Shown here: in pieces, positions 32,428-41,454 of the stretch
How the letters are laid out: the number at the start of each line of letters is the position of its first letter
Position numbering within the stretch: position 1 is the stretch's first letter
NCBI RefSeq assembly: GCF_000521865.1
Contig: NZ_JAME01000002.1
Span: 124,001-188,000, forward strand
DNA from: Roseivivax isoporae LMG 25204
GTDB taxonomy: Bacteria > Pseudomonadota > Alphaproteobacteria > Rhodobacterales > Rhodobacteraceae
Length of the DNA stretch: 64,000 nucleotides
Direction of reading: 5' to 3'
Made by a program: the position numbers and the translations under genes
Notes under the pieces: model-generated
Databases searched by the model: none
What the model was told of the DNA's origin: nothing
What the model saw: the letters and a program-made list of their open reading frames with translations, nothing else

Positions 32428-34836
32428 ATGCGCACCCTCCGGCTCTGCCTGACGCTCCTGTGCCTCGTGCTGGGCGGCGCCGCGGCGGCGCAGCAGCAGG
32501 ACGGGGGCTTCGACTACGGGCCGTGGGAAGGCACCGCCGAGCGCGCCGAGGAGGCGCTGCAATCGGGACAGGTATCGGTGCCCACGCTCGAGGCGCTGCG
32601 GACCGAGATCGCGGGCTTCCGCCAGCGGTTCATCGAACTGCAGGACACAGAGGCCGCGCGGATCCAGACCCTGCGCAACCAGATCGACGCGCTGGGGCCC
32701 CCGCCCGAGGACGGTGACGAGCCTGCCGAGATCGCGCAGCGGCGCGCGGAGCTGAACCGCCAGCTGCAGCAGACCAGCGCGCCCGCCGTTGCCGCGGGCG
32801 AGGCCTATCGCCGGGCCGACGGGCTCATCCGAGAGATCGGCGCGCAGATCCGCGAGCGCACGGCGGCCGAACTGCTGTCGCGCGGCCCGCCGCCGGTGAA
32901 CCCGGTCCTCTGGCCGGGCGCGGTGCAGGACATGATGTCCTCGCTGCGCGCGCTCTTCGTGGAGGTGGACGACGCCTGGCTCAGCCCGGCGCGGCGCGGC
33001 GCGTTCCTGTCGAACCTGCCGGCGGTGATCCTGCTGAGCGCCCTCGGCATCCTGCTCGTGGCGCGGGGCGGCGCCTGGGCGGAAAGCGGCACCAACTGGC
33101 TGCGCGAACGTACCCGGCGGGGCACCGGCATCTGGCGCTTCATGGTCTCGCTCGGCCAGATCTTCCTGCCGCTTCTCGGGGTGATCGCGCTGCTCTATGC
33201 GGCGCAGACCAGCGGGCTCGTGTTCGGGCGCATCCAGGCCCTGCTGGTCCAGGTGCCGATCTGGCTCACGATCTTCTTCTACGTCCGGTGGCTCGCGGGG
33301 CAGACGTTCTCGCGCGACGACGACGTGGCGACCCTGCCGATCGAGACGCCGCGCCGGGCCGAGGCACGCGCCTACCTGAGCGTGCTGGCGCTGCTCCTCG
33401 TGCTCCGCCGCGTCCGCATCGAGCTGTCGACCTTCGACGCCCACGGCCCCGAGACGGTGGCGGTCCTGAGCTTTCCGCTGATCCTGCTGACCGGGATCGT
33501 CATGTTCCGGCTGGGCCAGATCCTGTCGCGCGCCCGGTTCGACGGCGAGGGCGAGGAGGCGCTGCAGCGGCAGGACGCCATGCACCTGCGCCTGCGGGTC
33601 GCGCGCTTCCTTGGCAAGCTCGTGATGTTCGTGTCGGCGGGCGCGCCGGTCATGGCCGCGGCGGGCTACGACGGCATCGCCATGGCCACGCTCTACCCGA
33701 TGGTGGCGACGCTGATCCTGTCGGGCACGGTGCTGGTGCTGCTGCGGGTCAACGGCGACCTCTACCGGCTAATCACCGACCGTCCGGTGAGCGAGGCGCA
33801 GTCGCTGATCCCGGTTCTCGTGGGCTTTCTCATCGTCCTCTCCGCGCTGCCGCTCCTGGCCCTGGCCTGGGGCGCGCGCGTCGCGGACCTGACCGAACTC
33901 TGGACCATCTTCACCACGGGCTTCGAGCTCGGCGAGACGCGGGTGTCGCCGGGCGTGTTCCTGACGCTGGTCGCGGTCTTCGTCATCGGCTTCGTGCTGA
34001 CGCGGCTCCTGCAGAGCAGTCTGCGCTCGGCGGTCCTGCCCAAGACCAAGATGGACATCGGCGGGCGCAACGCGGTGGTGGCGGGCACCGGCTATCTGGG
34101 CATCTTCCTCGCCGCGCTCGCGGCCTTCGGCGCTGCGGGCATCGACATGTCCTCGCTCGCGCTTGTCGCGGGCGCGCTGTCGGTCGGCATCGGTTTCGGC
34201 CTGCAGAACATCGTGCAGAACTTCGTCTCGGGCATCATCCTGCTGATCGAGCGGCCGATCTCCGAGGGCGACTGGGTCAAGGTCGGCGACAACATGGGTT
34301 TCGTGAAGGACATCTCGGTCCGCTCGACCCGGATCGAGACCTTCGACCATTTCGACGTCATCGTGCCGAACGGCGACTTCATCTCGGGCGTCGTGACCAA
34401 CTACACGCGCGGCAACACGATCGGCCGCCTGATCGTGCCGATCTCGGTCGCCTACGGGTCAGACACCCGCAAGGTGGAATCGATCCTGCTCGGGATCGCG
34501 CGGGAACATCCGCTGGTCATGATGAACCCCGCGCCGTTCATCTATTTCTCGGGATACCAGAATTCCGCGCTGAACTTCGAGATCCGCGTCTACCTCATCG
34601 ACGTGCTCGAGATCCTCGCGGTGCAGACCGAGATGAACCACCAGATCGCCGAACGCTTCGCGGCCGAGGGGATCGAGATCCCGTTCCCGCAGCGCGACAT
34701 CTGGCTCCGCAATCCCGAGACGCTGGTGGGTCACGGCGAGCCCGCCCACCGCGCCTTCGCCGGCGAGGGGCAGGACGTGCGGGCCATGCCGCAGACGCTG
34801 CAGCGTCGCCGCGGCGTCGCCGGGGATCCGGAGTGA
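32428..34836 (+). CDS. Large MscS-type mechanosensitive channel with DUF3772 N-terminal region
   Basis: An 802-residue inner-membrane protein. It has a signal-like N-terminus (MRTLRLCLTLLCLVLGGAAA), a periplasmic DUF3772/coiled-coil region (about 30-180), several transmembrane segments, and a C-terminal MscS domain: VGIGFGLQNIVQNFVSGIIL (the pore helix region) followed by IERPISEGDWVKVGDNMGFV and the beta domain ISVRSTRIETFDHFDVIVPN. This layout is MscK/YbdG-like rather than the short MscS. It would open under membrane tension. It is the last gene before the coupled molybdoenzyme, whose start overlaps its stop. Confidence 0.9.
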   Translation: MRTLRLCLTLLCLVLGGAAAAQQQDGGFDYGPWEGTAERAEEALQSGQVSVPTLEALRTEIAGFRQRFIELQDTEAARIQTLRNQIDALGPPPEDGDEPAEIAQRRAELNRQLQQTSAPAVAAGEAYRRADGLIREIGAQIRERTAAELLSRGPPPVNPVLWPGAVQDMMSSLRALFVEVDDAWLSPARRGAFLSNLPAVILLSALGILLVARGGAWAESGTNWLRERTRRGTGIWRFMVSLGQIFLPLLGVIALLYAAQTSGLVFGRIQALLVQVPIWLTIFFYVRWLAGQTFSRDDDVATLPIETPRRAEARAYLSVLALLLVLRRVRIELSTFDAHGPETVAVLSFPLILLTGIVMFRLGQILSRARFDGEGEEALQRQDAMHLRLRVARFLGKLVMFVSAGAPVMAAAGYDGIAMATLYPMVATLILSGTVLVLLRVNGDLYRLITDRPVSEAQSLIPVLVGFLIVLSALPLLALAWGARVADLTELWTIFTTGFELGETRVSPGVFLTLVAVFVIGFVLTRLLQSSLRSAVLPKTKMDIGGRNAVVAGTGYLGIFLAALAAFGAAGIDMSSLALVAGALSVGIGFGLQNIVQNFVSGIILLIERPISEGDWVKVGDNMGFVKDISVRSTRIETFDHFDVIVPNGDFISGVVTNYTRGNTIGRLIVPISVAYGSDTRKVESILLGIAREHPLVMMNPAPFIYFSGYQNSALNFEIRVYLIDVLEILAVQTEMNHQIAERFAAEGIEIPFPQRDIWLRNPETLVGHGEPAHRAFAGEGQDVRAMPQTLQRRRGVAGDPE

Positions 34837-37211
34837 GCCCGCGGGGCAGGCTGACAGCGAACCACTGGGGCACGGGCGTCGTGACGGTGCGGGACGGCCG
34901 CATCGTCGAGGTTGCCGCGCACCCCGCCGACCCCGATCCCTCGCCCATCAACGGCAACCTCGCGGGCAGCCTGAACGGCCGCGCGCGCATCCTGCGACCC
35001 GCGGTGCGGCTGGACTGGCTCGAGGACGGGCCGGCGCCCGCGCGCGGGCGGCGGGGGCCCGATCCCTTCGTCGAGGTGACGTGGGACACCGCGCTCGACC
35101 TCCTTGCGGCCGAGATCGCGCGCTTGCGGCAGAGCCACGGCAACGACGGCATCTATGCCGGCTCCTATGGCTGGGCCAGCGCCGGGCGGTTCCACCACGC
35201 GCAGGGCCAGCTCAGGCGGTTCCTGAACGGGCAGGGCGGCTTCGTCGCCTCCGAGGGGAACTACAGCTACAACGCCGCGCTCGGGATCCTGCCGCACGTG
35301 GTCGGGCCCTACATGCGGCAGGTGGTGGACGCCACGCGCTGGTCCGTCATCGCCGCCGAAAGCGACCTCGTGGTGATGTTCGGCGGACTGCCCGACCGCA
35401 ACGCGCAGGTCTCGGACGGGGGACTCGGGCTGCACCGGATGGCGGGCAACCTCGCGGCCTGCCGCGCCGCCGGCGTGCGCTTCGTCAACCTGAGTCCGCT
35501 CAGGTCGGATGCGGCCGAGGGCATCGGCGCGGAATGGCTGGCACCGCGTCCCGGCACCGATGTCGCCGTGATGCTGGGCCTCGCCCACACGCTTCTGGCC
35601 GAGGGCCTGGCCGACCGCGGCTTCCTCGACCGCTACACGACCGGCTTCGACCGCTTCGCCCGCTACGTGACCGGCGAGGCCGACGATGTGCCCAAGGATG
35701 CGGGCTGGGCCGCCGCGGTCTCGGGACTGCCGGCCGGGCGCATCGCGCGGCTTGCGCGCGAGATGGCGGCGGGACGCACGATGATCACCTGCGCCGCGGG
35801 CCTGCAGCGGGCGGACCACGGCGAGCAGCCGCTCTGGATGACCGTGACGCTGGCCGCGATGCTGGGACAGATCGGCCTGCCGGGCGGCGGCTACGGCATC
35901 GGCTACGGCGTCAACGCCACGATCGGCAACACGCAGCGGCCGTTCCGCGCCGGCGCGCTGCCGCAGGGCCGGAACCCGGTGCGCCGCGCGATCCCCGTGG
36001 CCATGGTCGCCGACATGCTTCTAGACCCGGGCGGCAGCTACGCCCACCAGGGCGCGACCCATCTGTTTCCCGACATCCGCATGGTCTGGTGGGCCGGGGG
36101 CAACCCGTTCCACCACCACCAGGACCTGAACCGCCTGCGGCGCGCCTCCCAGGTCCCCGAGACGGTGGTGGTGAACGAGATCAACTGGACCGCCACCGCG
36201 CGGCATGCCGACATCGTCCTGCCTGTGGCCGCGGCGCAGGAACGCGACGATTTCGCCGCCGGCAATTCCGACAACGCGCTGATCCCGATGCCCGCCTGCG
36301 CCCCGCCGCCCGGCGCGGCGCGGACCGAGTTCTCGATCTACGCCGCGCTCGCCGCCCGCCTCGGCGGGGCGGAGGCGTTCACGGAGGGGCTCGACGAGGA
36401 CGGCTGGCTGCGCAGGCTCTGGGACGAGACCCGCGCCGCGGCCGGGCGCACGGGCGTGGACCTGCCGGACTGGGACGATTTCCTCGCGGGCGACGTGATC
36501 GCGCTGCCCGATCCCGCGCCCGACCGGGTGTTCCTGTCGGGCTTCCGCGACAATCCGGACGCGCGGCCCCTGCCGACCCCGAGTGGCCGGATCGAGATCT
36601 TCTCGGAGCGTGTCGCGGCGATGGACCTGCCCGACTGCCCGGGCCACGCGACCTTCCTGCCGGTGCGCGACGCCGTCGCCCCAGACGCCGCGGCGCATCC
36701 CTTCCACCTTCTGTCCGGCCAGCCCGCGACGCGCCTGCACAGCCAGCTCGACAACGGCGCGCTGTCGCGGGCGCACAAGGTCGGAGGACGCGAGCCGGTG
36801 CTGATCCACCCGGACGACGCGGCGGCGCTCGGCATCCGCGACGGCGACGTGGTCGAACTGTCGAACGCGCGCGGCCGCTGCCTTGCCGGGGCGCGGATCA
36901 CCGACGAGGTGCGGCAAGGCTGCCTCTTCCTCTGGACCGGGGCGTGGTACGATCCGGACTTCGACGATCCGCACCACCGCTGCCGGCACGGGAACCCGAA
37001 CGTGCTTACCCACGACCTGCGGACCTCGGCGCTGACGCAGAGCCCGGCGGCCCATTCCGCGCGCGTCGCGCTGCGCCGCGTGGACGGCGCGGTGCCGCCG
37101 GTGCGCGCGCACGAGCCGCCGGTCTTCGTGCCGTGGCCGCGCGCCCGAGGAAGCGTCACGTCCGGGGCGGCACCGTCTCGACCGGGCCGCCCTGCGCCAC
37201 CCAGTCGGTGA
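34833..37211 (+). CDS. Cytoplasmic molybdopterin oxidoreductase, BisC/DMSO-reductase type
   Basis: A 792-residue bis-MGD molybdoenzyme. Residues 111-116 (SYGWAS) carry the Tyr/Trp pair seen in DMSO and TMAO reductases. The region that supplies the molybdenum Ser ligand in that group reads GFVASEGNYSYNAA, with Ser140 a candidate. Also visible: NEINWTATARHADIVLPVAA, LLSGQPATRLHSQLDNGALS and the tail GNPNVLTHDLRTSALTQSPA. There is no Tat signal and no Cys-rich iron-sulfur motif, so it is cytoplasmic, like BisC, which reduces biotin and methionine sulfoxides. The GTG start overlaps the mscS-type stop (GTGA), and its 3' end overlaps the rhodanese gene by 56 bp. Confidence 0.88.
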   Translation: MSPRGRLTANHWGTGVVTVRDGRIVEVAAHPADPDPSPINGNLAGSLNGRARILRPAVRLDWLEDGPAPARGRRGPDPFVEVTWDTALDLLAAEIARLRQSHGNDGIYAGSYGWASAGRFHHAQGQLRRFLNGQGGFVASEGNYSYNAALGILPHVVGPYMRQVVDATRWSVIAAESDLVVMFGGLPDRNAQVSDGGLGLHRMAGNLAACRAAGVRFVNLSPLRSDAAEGIGAEWLAPRPGTDVAVMLGLAHTLLAEGLADRGFLDRYTTGFDRFARYVTGEADDVPKDAGWAAAVSGLPAGRIARLAREMAAGRTMITCAAGLQRADHGEQPLWMTVTLAAMLGQIGLPGGGYGIGYGVNATIGNTQRPFRAGALPQGRNPVRRAIPVAMVADMLLDPGGSYAHQGATHLFPDIRMVWWAGGNPFHHHQDLNRLRRASQVPETVVVNEINWTATARHADIVLPVAAAQERDDFAAGNSDNALIPMPACAPPPGAARTEFSIYAALAARLGGAEAFTEGLDEDGWLRRLWDETRAAAGRTGVDLPDWDDFLAGDVIALPDPAPDRVFLSGFRDNPDARPLPTPSGRIEIFSERVAAMDLPDCPGHATFLPVRDAVAPDAAAHPFHLLSGQPATRLHSQLDNGALSRAHKVGGREPVLIHPDDAAALGIRDGDVVELSNARGRCLAGARITDEVRQGCLFLWTGAWYDPDFDDPHHRCRHGNPNVLTHDLRTSALTQSPAAHSARVALRRVDGAVPPVRAHEPPVFVPWPRARGSVTSGAAPSRPGRPAPPSR

Positions 37212-37554
37212 AGCCGTCCTTTAGGTGCGCCGCCTCGAAGCCCATGTCGCCGAGCGCCGCGGTCGCCAGCGCCGACCGCCAGCCCGAGGCGCAGTGCAGC
37301 ACGTAGGTCTTGCCCTCCTGGGCGAAGACCGGCCGGTGATAGGGGCTCTCGGGGTCGACCCAGAACTCGAGCATGCCGCGCGGCGCGTGCACCGAGCCCG
37401 GGATGGCGCCCGACCGCTCGCGTTCGCGGATGTCGCGGATGTCGACGATCACCACGTCGTCGCGGCCGTGCATGTCGATCAGCTCGGCTGTGCCGATCTC
37501 GCGGATGCGCGTGCGCGCGGCGGCGACGAGGTCTGCTGACGAGGTCTTGAGCAT
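37156..37554 (-). CDS. Rhodanese-like sulfurtransferase
   Basis: A 132-residue single-domain rhodanese. The active-site loop is VLHCASGWRSALA with Cys88; other landmarks are DVVIVDIRDIRERERSGAIP at the N-side and HLKDGFTDWVAQGGPV near the end. The Cys loop of six residues fits a sulfurtransferase rather than a Cdc25-like phosphatase. The ATG at 37554 begins at MLKTSSADLV. It converges on the molybdoenzyme gene with a 56-bp overlap of the coding ends, which is unusual but not disabling. Sulfur metabolism neighbours (cysK, sulfoxide-reductase-like enzyme) are consistent with a sulfur role. Confidence 0.9.
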   Translation of the reverse strand: MLKTSSADLVAAARTRIREIGTAELIDMHGRDDVVIVDIRDIRERERSGAIPGSVHAPRGMLEFWVDPESPYHRPVFAQEGKTYVLHCASGWRSALATAALGDMGFEAAHLKDGFTDWVAQGGPVETVPPRT

Positions 37555-37645
37555 GCGCGGGTCCCATCCGTCCTGTTCGCGCCGATGTTGACGCGCCGCG
37601 CGCCGCCCCGCAAGGTCGCCGCCTGACGACAGGGAGGCACCGGGC

Positions 37646-38938
37646 ATGACGCATCAGGACGCGCCGGAGCGGCCGCGCATCTCGCTCTGGGACGTCTCGG
37701 CCGACGAGGCGGGGCCGCCCGCCGAGGGGCTGTCGCGCGACCGCGTGGACGTGGCGGTCGTGGGCGGCGGATATACCGGCCTCTCGACCGCGCTGCATGC
37801 GGCCGGGGCGGGGCTGTCGGTGCAGGTGATCGAGGCCGCGCGCGTCGGGCACGGCGGGTCGGGGCGGAACGTGGGCCTCGTGAACGCGGGTGTCTGGCTG
37901 TCGCCTGGCGCGGTGCGCCGCGTGCTGGGGCCCGAACGGGGCGGGCGGTTCCTCGACTGGTTCGGCGACGGCCCCCGGCGTGTCTTCGACCTGATCGAAG
38001 CGCACCAGATGCGGTGCGCGCCGACGCGCGCGGGCACGATCCACGCCGCCCATGCCCCCCGCGCCATGACCGACCTGCGCGCGCGTCACGCGGCATGGGC
38101 GGCGCTCGACGCGCCGGTCGAACTGCTAGACCGCGACGCGGTGCGCGCGCTGACGGGGTCCTCCGCCTTCCATGGCGGGCTGCTCGACCGGCGGGCGGGC
38201 ACGGTCAACCCGATGGGCTATTGCCGGGGGCTGGCGCGGGCCGCGCGCGGCGCGGGCGCGCGGATCGCCGAGGGTGTGCGCGCCATGGGCCTCCGGCCCG
38301 ATCCGGGCGGCGGCTGGGTCCTGGCGACCGACGCGGGCAGCCTGCGCGCCGGTGCCGTGGTTCTCGCGACGAACGGGTATTCGGATGCGCTCTGGCCCGG
38401 GCTCGCGCGGGTCTTCACGCCGATCCGCTTCGTCCAGTTCGCGACGCGCCCGCTCGACGGGCGCGCGCCCCGCGTCCTCAAGGACGGGCAGGGCGTCTGG
38501 GACACCGGGCGCATCATGGTGTCGCTGCGCCGGGACGCGCACGACCGGATCGTGATCGGCTCCATGGGGCGGCTGCACGGCACGGTCGCCGGCGGTCTCT
38601 CGCGCCGCTGGGCCGACCGGCAGATCGCGCGGCTGTTTCCCGACCTCGCGGGCATCGGTTTCGAGGACGCGTGGGATGGCGTGATCGCCATGACCCCGGA
38701 CCACCTGCCGCGGATCGCGACGCCCGCGCCCAACCTCTTCGTGCCCGTGGGCTACAACGGGCGGGGGATCACCACCGGCACGCTTTTCGGACAGGCGATC
38801 GCGGAATTCCTGACCGGGCGGGACCCGGCGCGCCTGCCGCTGCCCGCGGGCAACCTCGCGCCTGCCCGGGGGGGCCGGATCGCGGCCGCCGTCTACGACA
38901 TGGCCTTCACCGCGAACCAGGCGCTGCGCGGGTTCTGA
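37646..38938 (+). CDS. FAD-dependent amine/amino-acid oxidase (DAO family, PuuB-like)
   Basis: A 430-residue flavoprotein. The dinucleotide-binding motif is VAVVGGGYTGLSTALHAAGA followed by the acidic VIEAARVGHGGSGRN. The FAD-covering segment near the C-terminus is VGYNGRGITTGTLFGQAIAE. The opening LWDVSADEAGPP and this pattern match gamma-glutamylputrescine oxidoreductase-like proteins in the DAO family. The exact amine is unknown, and no other putrescine-pathway gene is nearby. ATG at 37646 is preceded by GGGAGG. An SDR follows after 90 bases. Confidence 0.87.
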   Translation: MTHQDAPERPRISLWDVSADEAGPPAEGLSRDRVDVAVVGGGYTGLSTALHAAGAGLSVQVIEAARVGHGGSGRNVGLVNAGVWLSPGAVRRVLGPERGGRFLDWFGDGPRRVFDLIEAHQMRCAPTRAGTIHAAHAPRAMTDLRARHAAWAALDAPVELLDRDAVRALTGSSAFHGGLLDRRAGTVNPMGYCRGLARAARGAGARIAEGVRAMGLRPDPGGGWVLATDAGSLRAGAVVLATNGYSDALWPGLARVFTPIRFVQFATRPLDGRAPRVLKDGQGVWDTGRIMVSLRRDAHDRIVIGSMGRLHGTVAGGLSRRWADRQIARLFPDLAGIGFEDAWDGVIAMTPDHLPRIATPAPNLFVPVGYNGRGITTGTLFGQAIAEFLTGRDPARLPLPAGNLAPARGGRIAAAVYDMAFTANQALRGF

Positions 38939-39028
38939 GGTTCGGGGGCTGTCGCTTCGCCGCCGCGCGCGCTAGGCAGGGAGCTGCCGGCCGCGCGCCG
39001 GCGAGATACCAAGGGAGAGACAGACGAC

Positions 39029-39775
39029 ATGGCGGACAAACCTCTGGCGCTCGTGACGGGGGCCGCTCAGGGCATCGGGCTCGCCTGTGCCGAGGCGCTG
39101 GCCGAGGACGGGGCGTCGGTGATCCTGGCGGACATCAAGGGCGAGGCGGTGATGGCCGAGGCCGCGCGGCTCGGCGGGCACGGCTATGCCTGCGACCTGG
39201 GCAAGCCTGCCGAGATCGCGGTGCTTTTCGACCGGATCGAGGCCGAGCACGGGCCGGTGTCCGTCCTCGTGAACAACGCGGGCATCGCCCGGCCGGGCGA
39301 TTTCCTGGAGCTGTCGCTCGAGGACTGGCAGGCGGTGCTCGACGTGAACCTGAACGGCACGTTCCTCGCCACGCAGCGCGCCGCGCGCGGCATGGTCGCG
39401 CACGGCATCCGCGGCTCGATCGTGAACATGTCCTCGATCAACGCGCAGGTGGCGATCCCGGCGATCGCGTCCTATTGCGCGTCGAAGGGCGGCGTGATGC
39501 AGCTGACCAAGGCCGCGGCGCTTGCGCTCGCGCCCCACGGCATCCGGGTGAACGCCGTGGGCCCGGGCTCCATCGACACGGACATGATGGCGGGCGTGAA
39601 CGCCAATCCCGAGGCGATGGCGCGGGTCCTGTCGCGCACGCCGCTCGGCCGCGTCGGCACCGCGCGCGAGATCGGCGACGTCGTCGCGTTCCTCGCCGGG
39701 CCGAAGTCGAGCTACGTCACCGGCGAGACGATCTACGTGGACGGCGGCCGGCTTGGCCTGAACTACACGGTGTGA
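39029..39775 (+). CDS. SDR-family oxidoreductase, classical
   Basis: A 248-residue NAD(P)-dependent dehydrogenase. All canonical elements are present: TGAAQGIG (10-17), the NNAG motif (82-85), catalytic Ser136 and Tyr149/Lys153 (SYCASKGGVMQL), and the C-terminal SYVTGETIYVDGGRLG. The nearest named relatives are FabG/3-hydroxybutyrate dehydrogenase-like enzymes, but the substrate is open. The ATG follows GGGAGAG. It may be co-transcribed with the flavoprotein and the small membrane protein behind it. Confidence 0.9.
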   Translation: MADKPLALVTGAAQGIGLACAEALAEDGASVILADIKGEAVMAEAARLGGHGYACDLGKPAEIAVLFDRIEAEHGPVSVLVNNAGIARPGDFLELSLEDWQAVLDVNLNGTFLATQRAARGMVAHGIRGSIVNMSSINAQVAIPAIASYCASKGGVMQLTKAAALALAPHGIRVNAVGPGSIDTDMMAGVNANPEAMARVLSRTPLGRVGTAREIGDVVAFLAGPKSSYVTGETIYVDGGRLGLNYTV

Positions 39776-39806
39776 GGACGGCTGGGCCGCCACGCGGAGG
39801 ACGACC

Positions 39807-40043
39807 ATGAAATCCCTTTTCGACCTGCAGAGCCCGCGGATGCGTCCGCTCTGGCTCCGGATCGCGATCACCGGGCTGACGCTCGCCTGGGCGCTGGTGG
39901 AGCTGTCGAACGGCGCGATCGGCTGGGCCATCCTGTTCGGGGCCGCGGGGCTCTGGTGCGCCTGGCAGTTCTTTGTGGTCTGGGACCCGGACAAGGCCGC
40001 GCCGCCGCGCGACGGGCAGGACGAGGGGCCGCGGTCCGACTAG
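39807..40043 (+). CDS. Small membrane protein of unknown function
   Basis: A 78-residue protein with two hydrophobic segments: [18 protein letters not shown] and [20 protein letters not shown], then an acidic, Pro-rich tail. The ATG at 39807 follows GGAGGACG. No family recognised. It lies 31 bases after the SDR. Confidence 0.7.
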   Translation: MKSLFDLQSPRMRPLWLRIAITGLTLAWALVELSNGAIGWAILFGAAGLWCAWQFFVVWDPDKAAPPRDGQDEGPRSD

Positions 40044-40061
40044 CGCGGGCGCCCCGTGTCG

Positions 40062-40088
40062 CCGCGCGCCGCGTGCAGCGGCGCGCGG
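40062..40088. terminator. Bidirectional hairpin between small membrane gene and ssb
   Basis: Perfect 11-bp G+C stem (40062-40072 with 40078-40088, loop GTGCA) between the two convergent stops. No T-tract, but the stem strength and position make termination likely. Confidence 0.55.
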
Positions 40089-40098
40089 GGAAGCATCC

Positions 40099-40629
40099 TC
40101 AGAACGGGATCTCGTCGTCGATGTCGCGGGAGGGAGCGCGCGAGCTGCCGCCGCCCGCGCCACCGCCGCCACTGCTGCCGCCGCCGTAATCGCGGTCGCC
40201 ACCGTAGCCGCCGCCGTAATCGTCGGAGTAGCCGCCGCCGCCTCCGCCGCCCGAATAGCCGCCGCCGCCGCTGTCGCCACGGCCGTCGAGCAGGGTCAGC
40301 TCGCCGCGATAGGGCCGCAGCACGATCTCGGTCGAATAGCGGTCCTGGCCGGACTGGTCCTGCCACTTGCGGGTTTCGAGCTGGCCCTCGATGTACACCT
40401 TCGAGCCCTTCTTCAGGTACTGCTCGGCGATGCGCGCGAGGGGCTCCGAAAAGATGGCGACCGAATGCCATTCGGTCTTTTCGCGCCGCTCGCCGGTGTT
40501 GCGGTCCTTCCAGTTCTCCGAGGTGGCGATGCGCAGGTTGCACACCTTGCCGCCGTTCTGGAACGTCCGCGTCTCGGGGTCGCGCCCGAGGTTGCCGACG
40601 AGGATGACCTTGTTCACGGAGCCTGCCAT
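40099..40629 (-). CDS. ssb: Single-stranded DNA-binding protein
   Basis: A 176-residue SSB. The OB fold opens [20 protein letters not shown] and continues [20 protein letters not shown] and [20 protein letters not shown]. Residues about 115-165 are a Gly/Ser-rich linker with several tyrosines and aspartates ([20 protein letters not shown]), and the tail ends DIDDEIPF, the conserved acidic tip that recruits repair and replication partners. Length and both ends are intact. Divergent from the lytic transglycosylase. Confidence 0.97.
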   Translation of the reverse strand: MAGSVNKVILVGNLGRDPETRTFQNGGKVCNLRIATSENWKDRNTGERREKTEWHSVAIFSEPLARIAEQYLKKGSKVYIEGQLETRKWQDQSGQDRYSTEIVLRPYRGELTLLDGRGDSGGGGYSGGGGGGGYSDDYGGGYGGDRDYGGGSSGGGGAGGGSSRAPSRDIDDEIPF

Positions 40630-40761
40630 GACGTCCTCTCGTTGTCCGATTCTGTTGCCGCGCGCGGCGTCCGCCGGAGACTACACCAGCCCTCCGGGCA
40701 TCGAAACCGGATATGGTTAACCACCCGTTTCCGCGCGGGGGCCCGCATCCGGTCAAGGGGG

Positions 40762-40790
40762 CTGTTCCGAAAGCGCCGTTCGGGTATAGT
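40762..40790 (+). promoter_or_regulatory. Candidate promoter of the lytic transglycosylase gene
   Basis: CTGTTC (40762-40767), 17-base spacer, TATAGT (40785-40790). The -10 matches five of six consensus positions; the -35 is weak. Start codon at 40825. Confidence 0.45.
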
Positions 40791-40824
40791 GGCGCAAAAT
40801 TTCGCCAATGCGCATCGAGGGACA

Positions 40825-41436
40825 ATGATTGGGACGAAGCGTTTGATCGGCGCGCTGGCCATGGTGCTGGCCATCGCGCCGCTGGCGGCAACGGCCGACG
40901 TGCTTTCGACGAAGAATCGTACGCGGCTGTTCTCCTCCCAGACCCGCGTGCTCGATACCCGGGCCGCGCGGCAGTACAACAACTCCGTCCGCCTGCAGCC
41001 GCCGACCGTCGTGACGCCGACGAAGTGGGACAGTGCCGGCGCCGAGACCGCGCCGGCCTATCGCGGCCGCTACCGCGGTGTCTATCTCGAGGTGGCGCGG
41101 GCCGCCGCGCGTCGTCACGGCGTGCCCGAGGACATGTTCCTGAGGCTCGTCCAGCAGGAATCCGGCTGGAACCCCACGGCGCGCTCGCACAAGGGCGCGC
41201 TCGGGCTCGCGCAGCTCATGCCGCAGACCGCCGCGCTCCTGCGGGTCGACCCGAACGATCCGCACCAGAATCTCGAGGGGGGCGCGCGCTACCTCAAGGC
41301 GCAGTACGTGAAGTTCCGGTCGTGGCGGCTGGCGCTTGCGGCCTACAACGCGGGTCCCGGCGCGGTCGAGAAGCATGACGGCATCCCGCCCTATGCCGAG
41401 ACGCAGAACTACGTGCGCGCCATCCTCGGCGGCTGA
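40825..41436 (+). CDS. Lytic transglycosylase, SLT type
   Basis: A 203-residue exported muramidase. Signal peptide [20 protein letters not shown] with cleavage likely after the ATA at 22-24. The catalytic glutamate is Glu112 in [20 protein letters not shown], followed by the SLT signature [13 protein letters not shown] and [20 protein letters not shown]. It cleaves peptidoglycan glycan strands in the periplasm. The ATG at 40825 follows CGAGGGAC and starts the signal peptide. Confidence 0.93.
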   Translation: MIGTKRLIGALAMVLAIAPLAATADVLSTKNRTRLFSSQTRVLDTRAARQYNNSVRLQPPTVVTPTKWDSAGAETAPAYRGRYRGVYLEVARAAARRHGVPEDMFLRLVQQESGWNPTARSHKGALGLAQLMPQTAALLRVDPNDPHQNLEGGARYLKAQYVKFRSWRLALAAYNAGPGAVEKHDGIPPYAETQNYVRAILGG

Positions 41437-41454
41437 GACCGGGCGGACTGCCGC

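Noticed and set aside
33288-34832. Plus-strand open frame continuing upstream from the molybdoenzyme into the MscS gene
   Set aside because: It is the wrong frame of the MscS gene; the molybdoenzyme begins at the GTG at 34833 where conserved sequence starts.
40200-40270. Tandem GGC/CCG repeats that look like a microsatellite
   Set aside because: They encode the Gly-rich linker of SSB, normal for the family.
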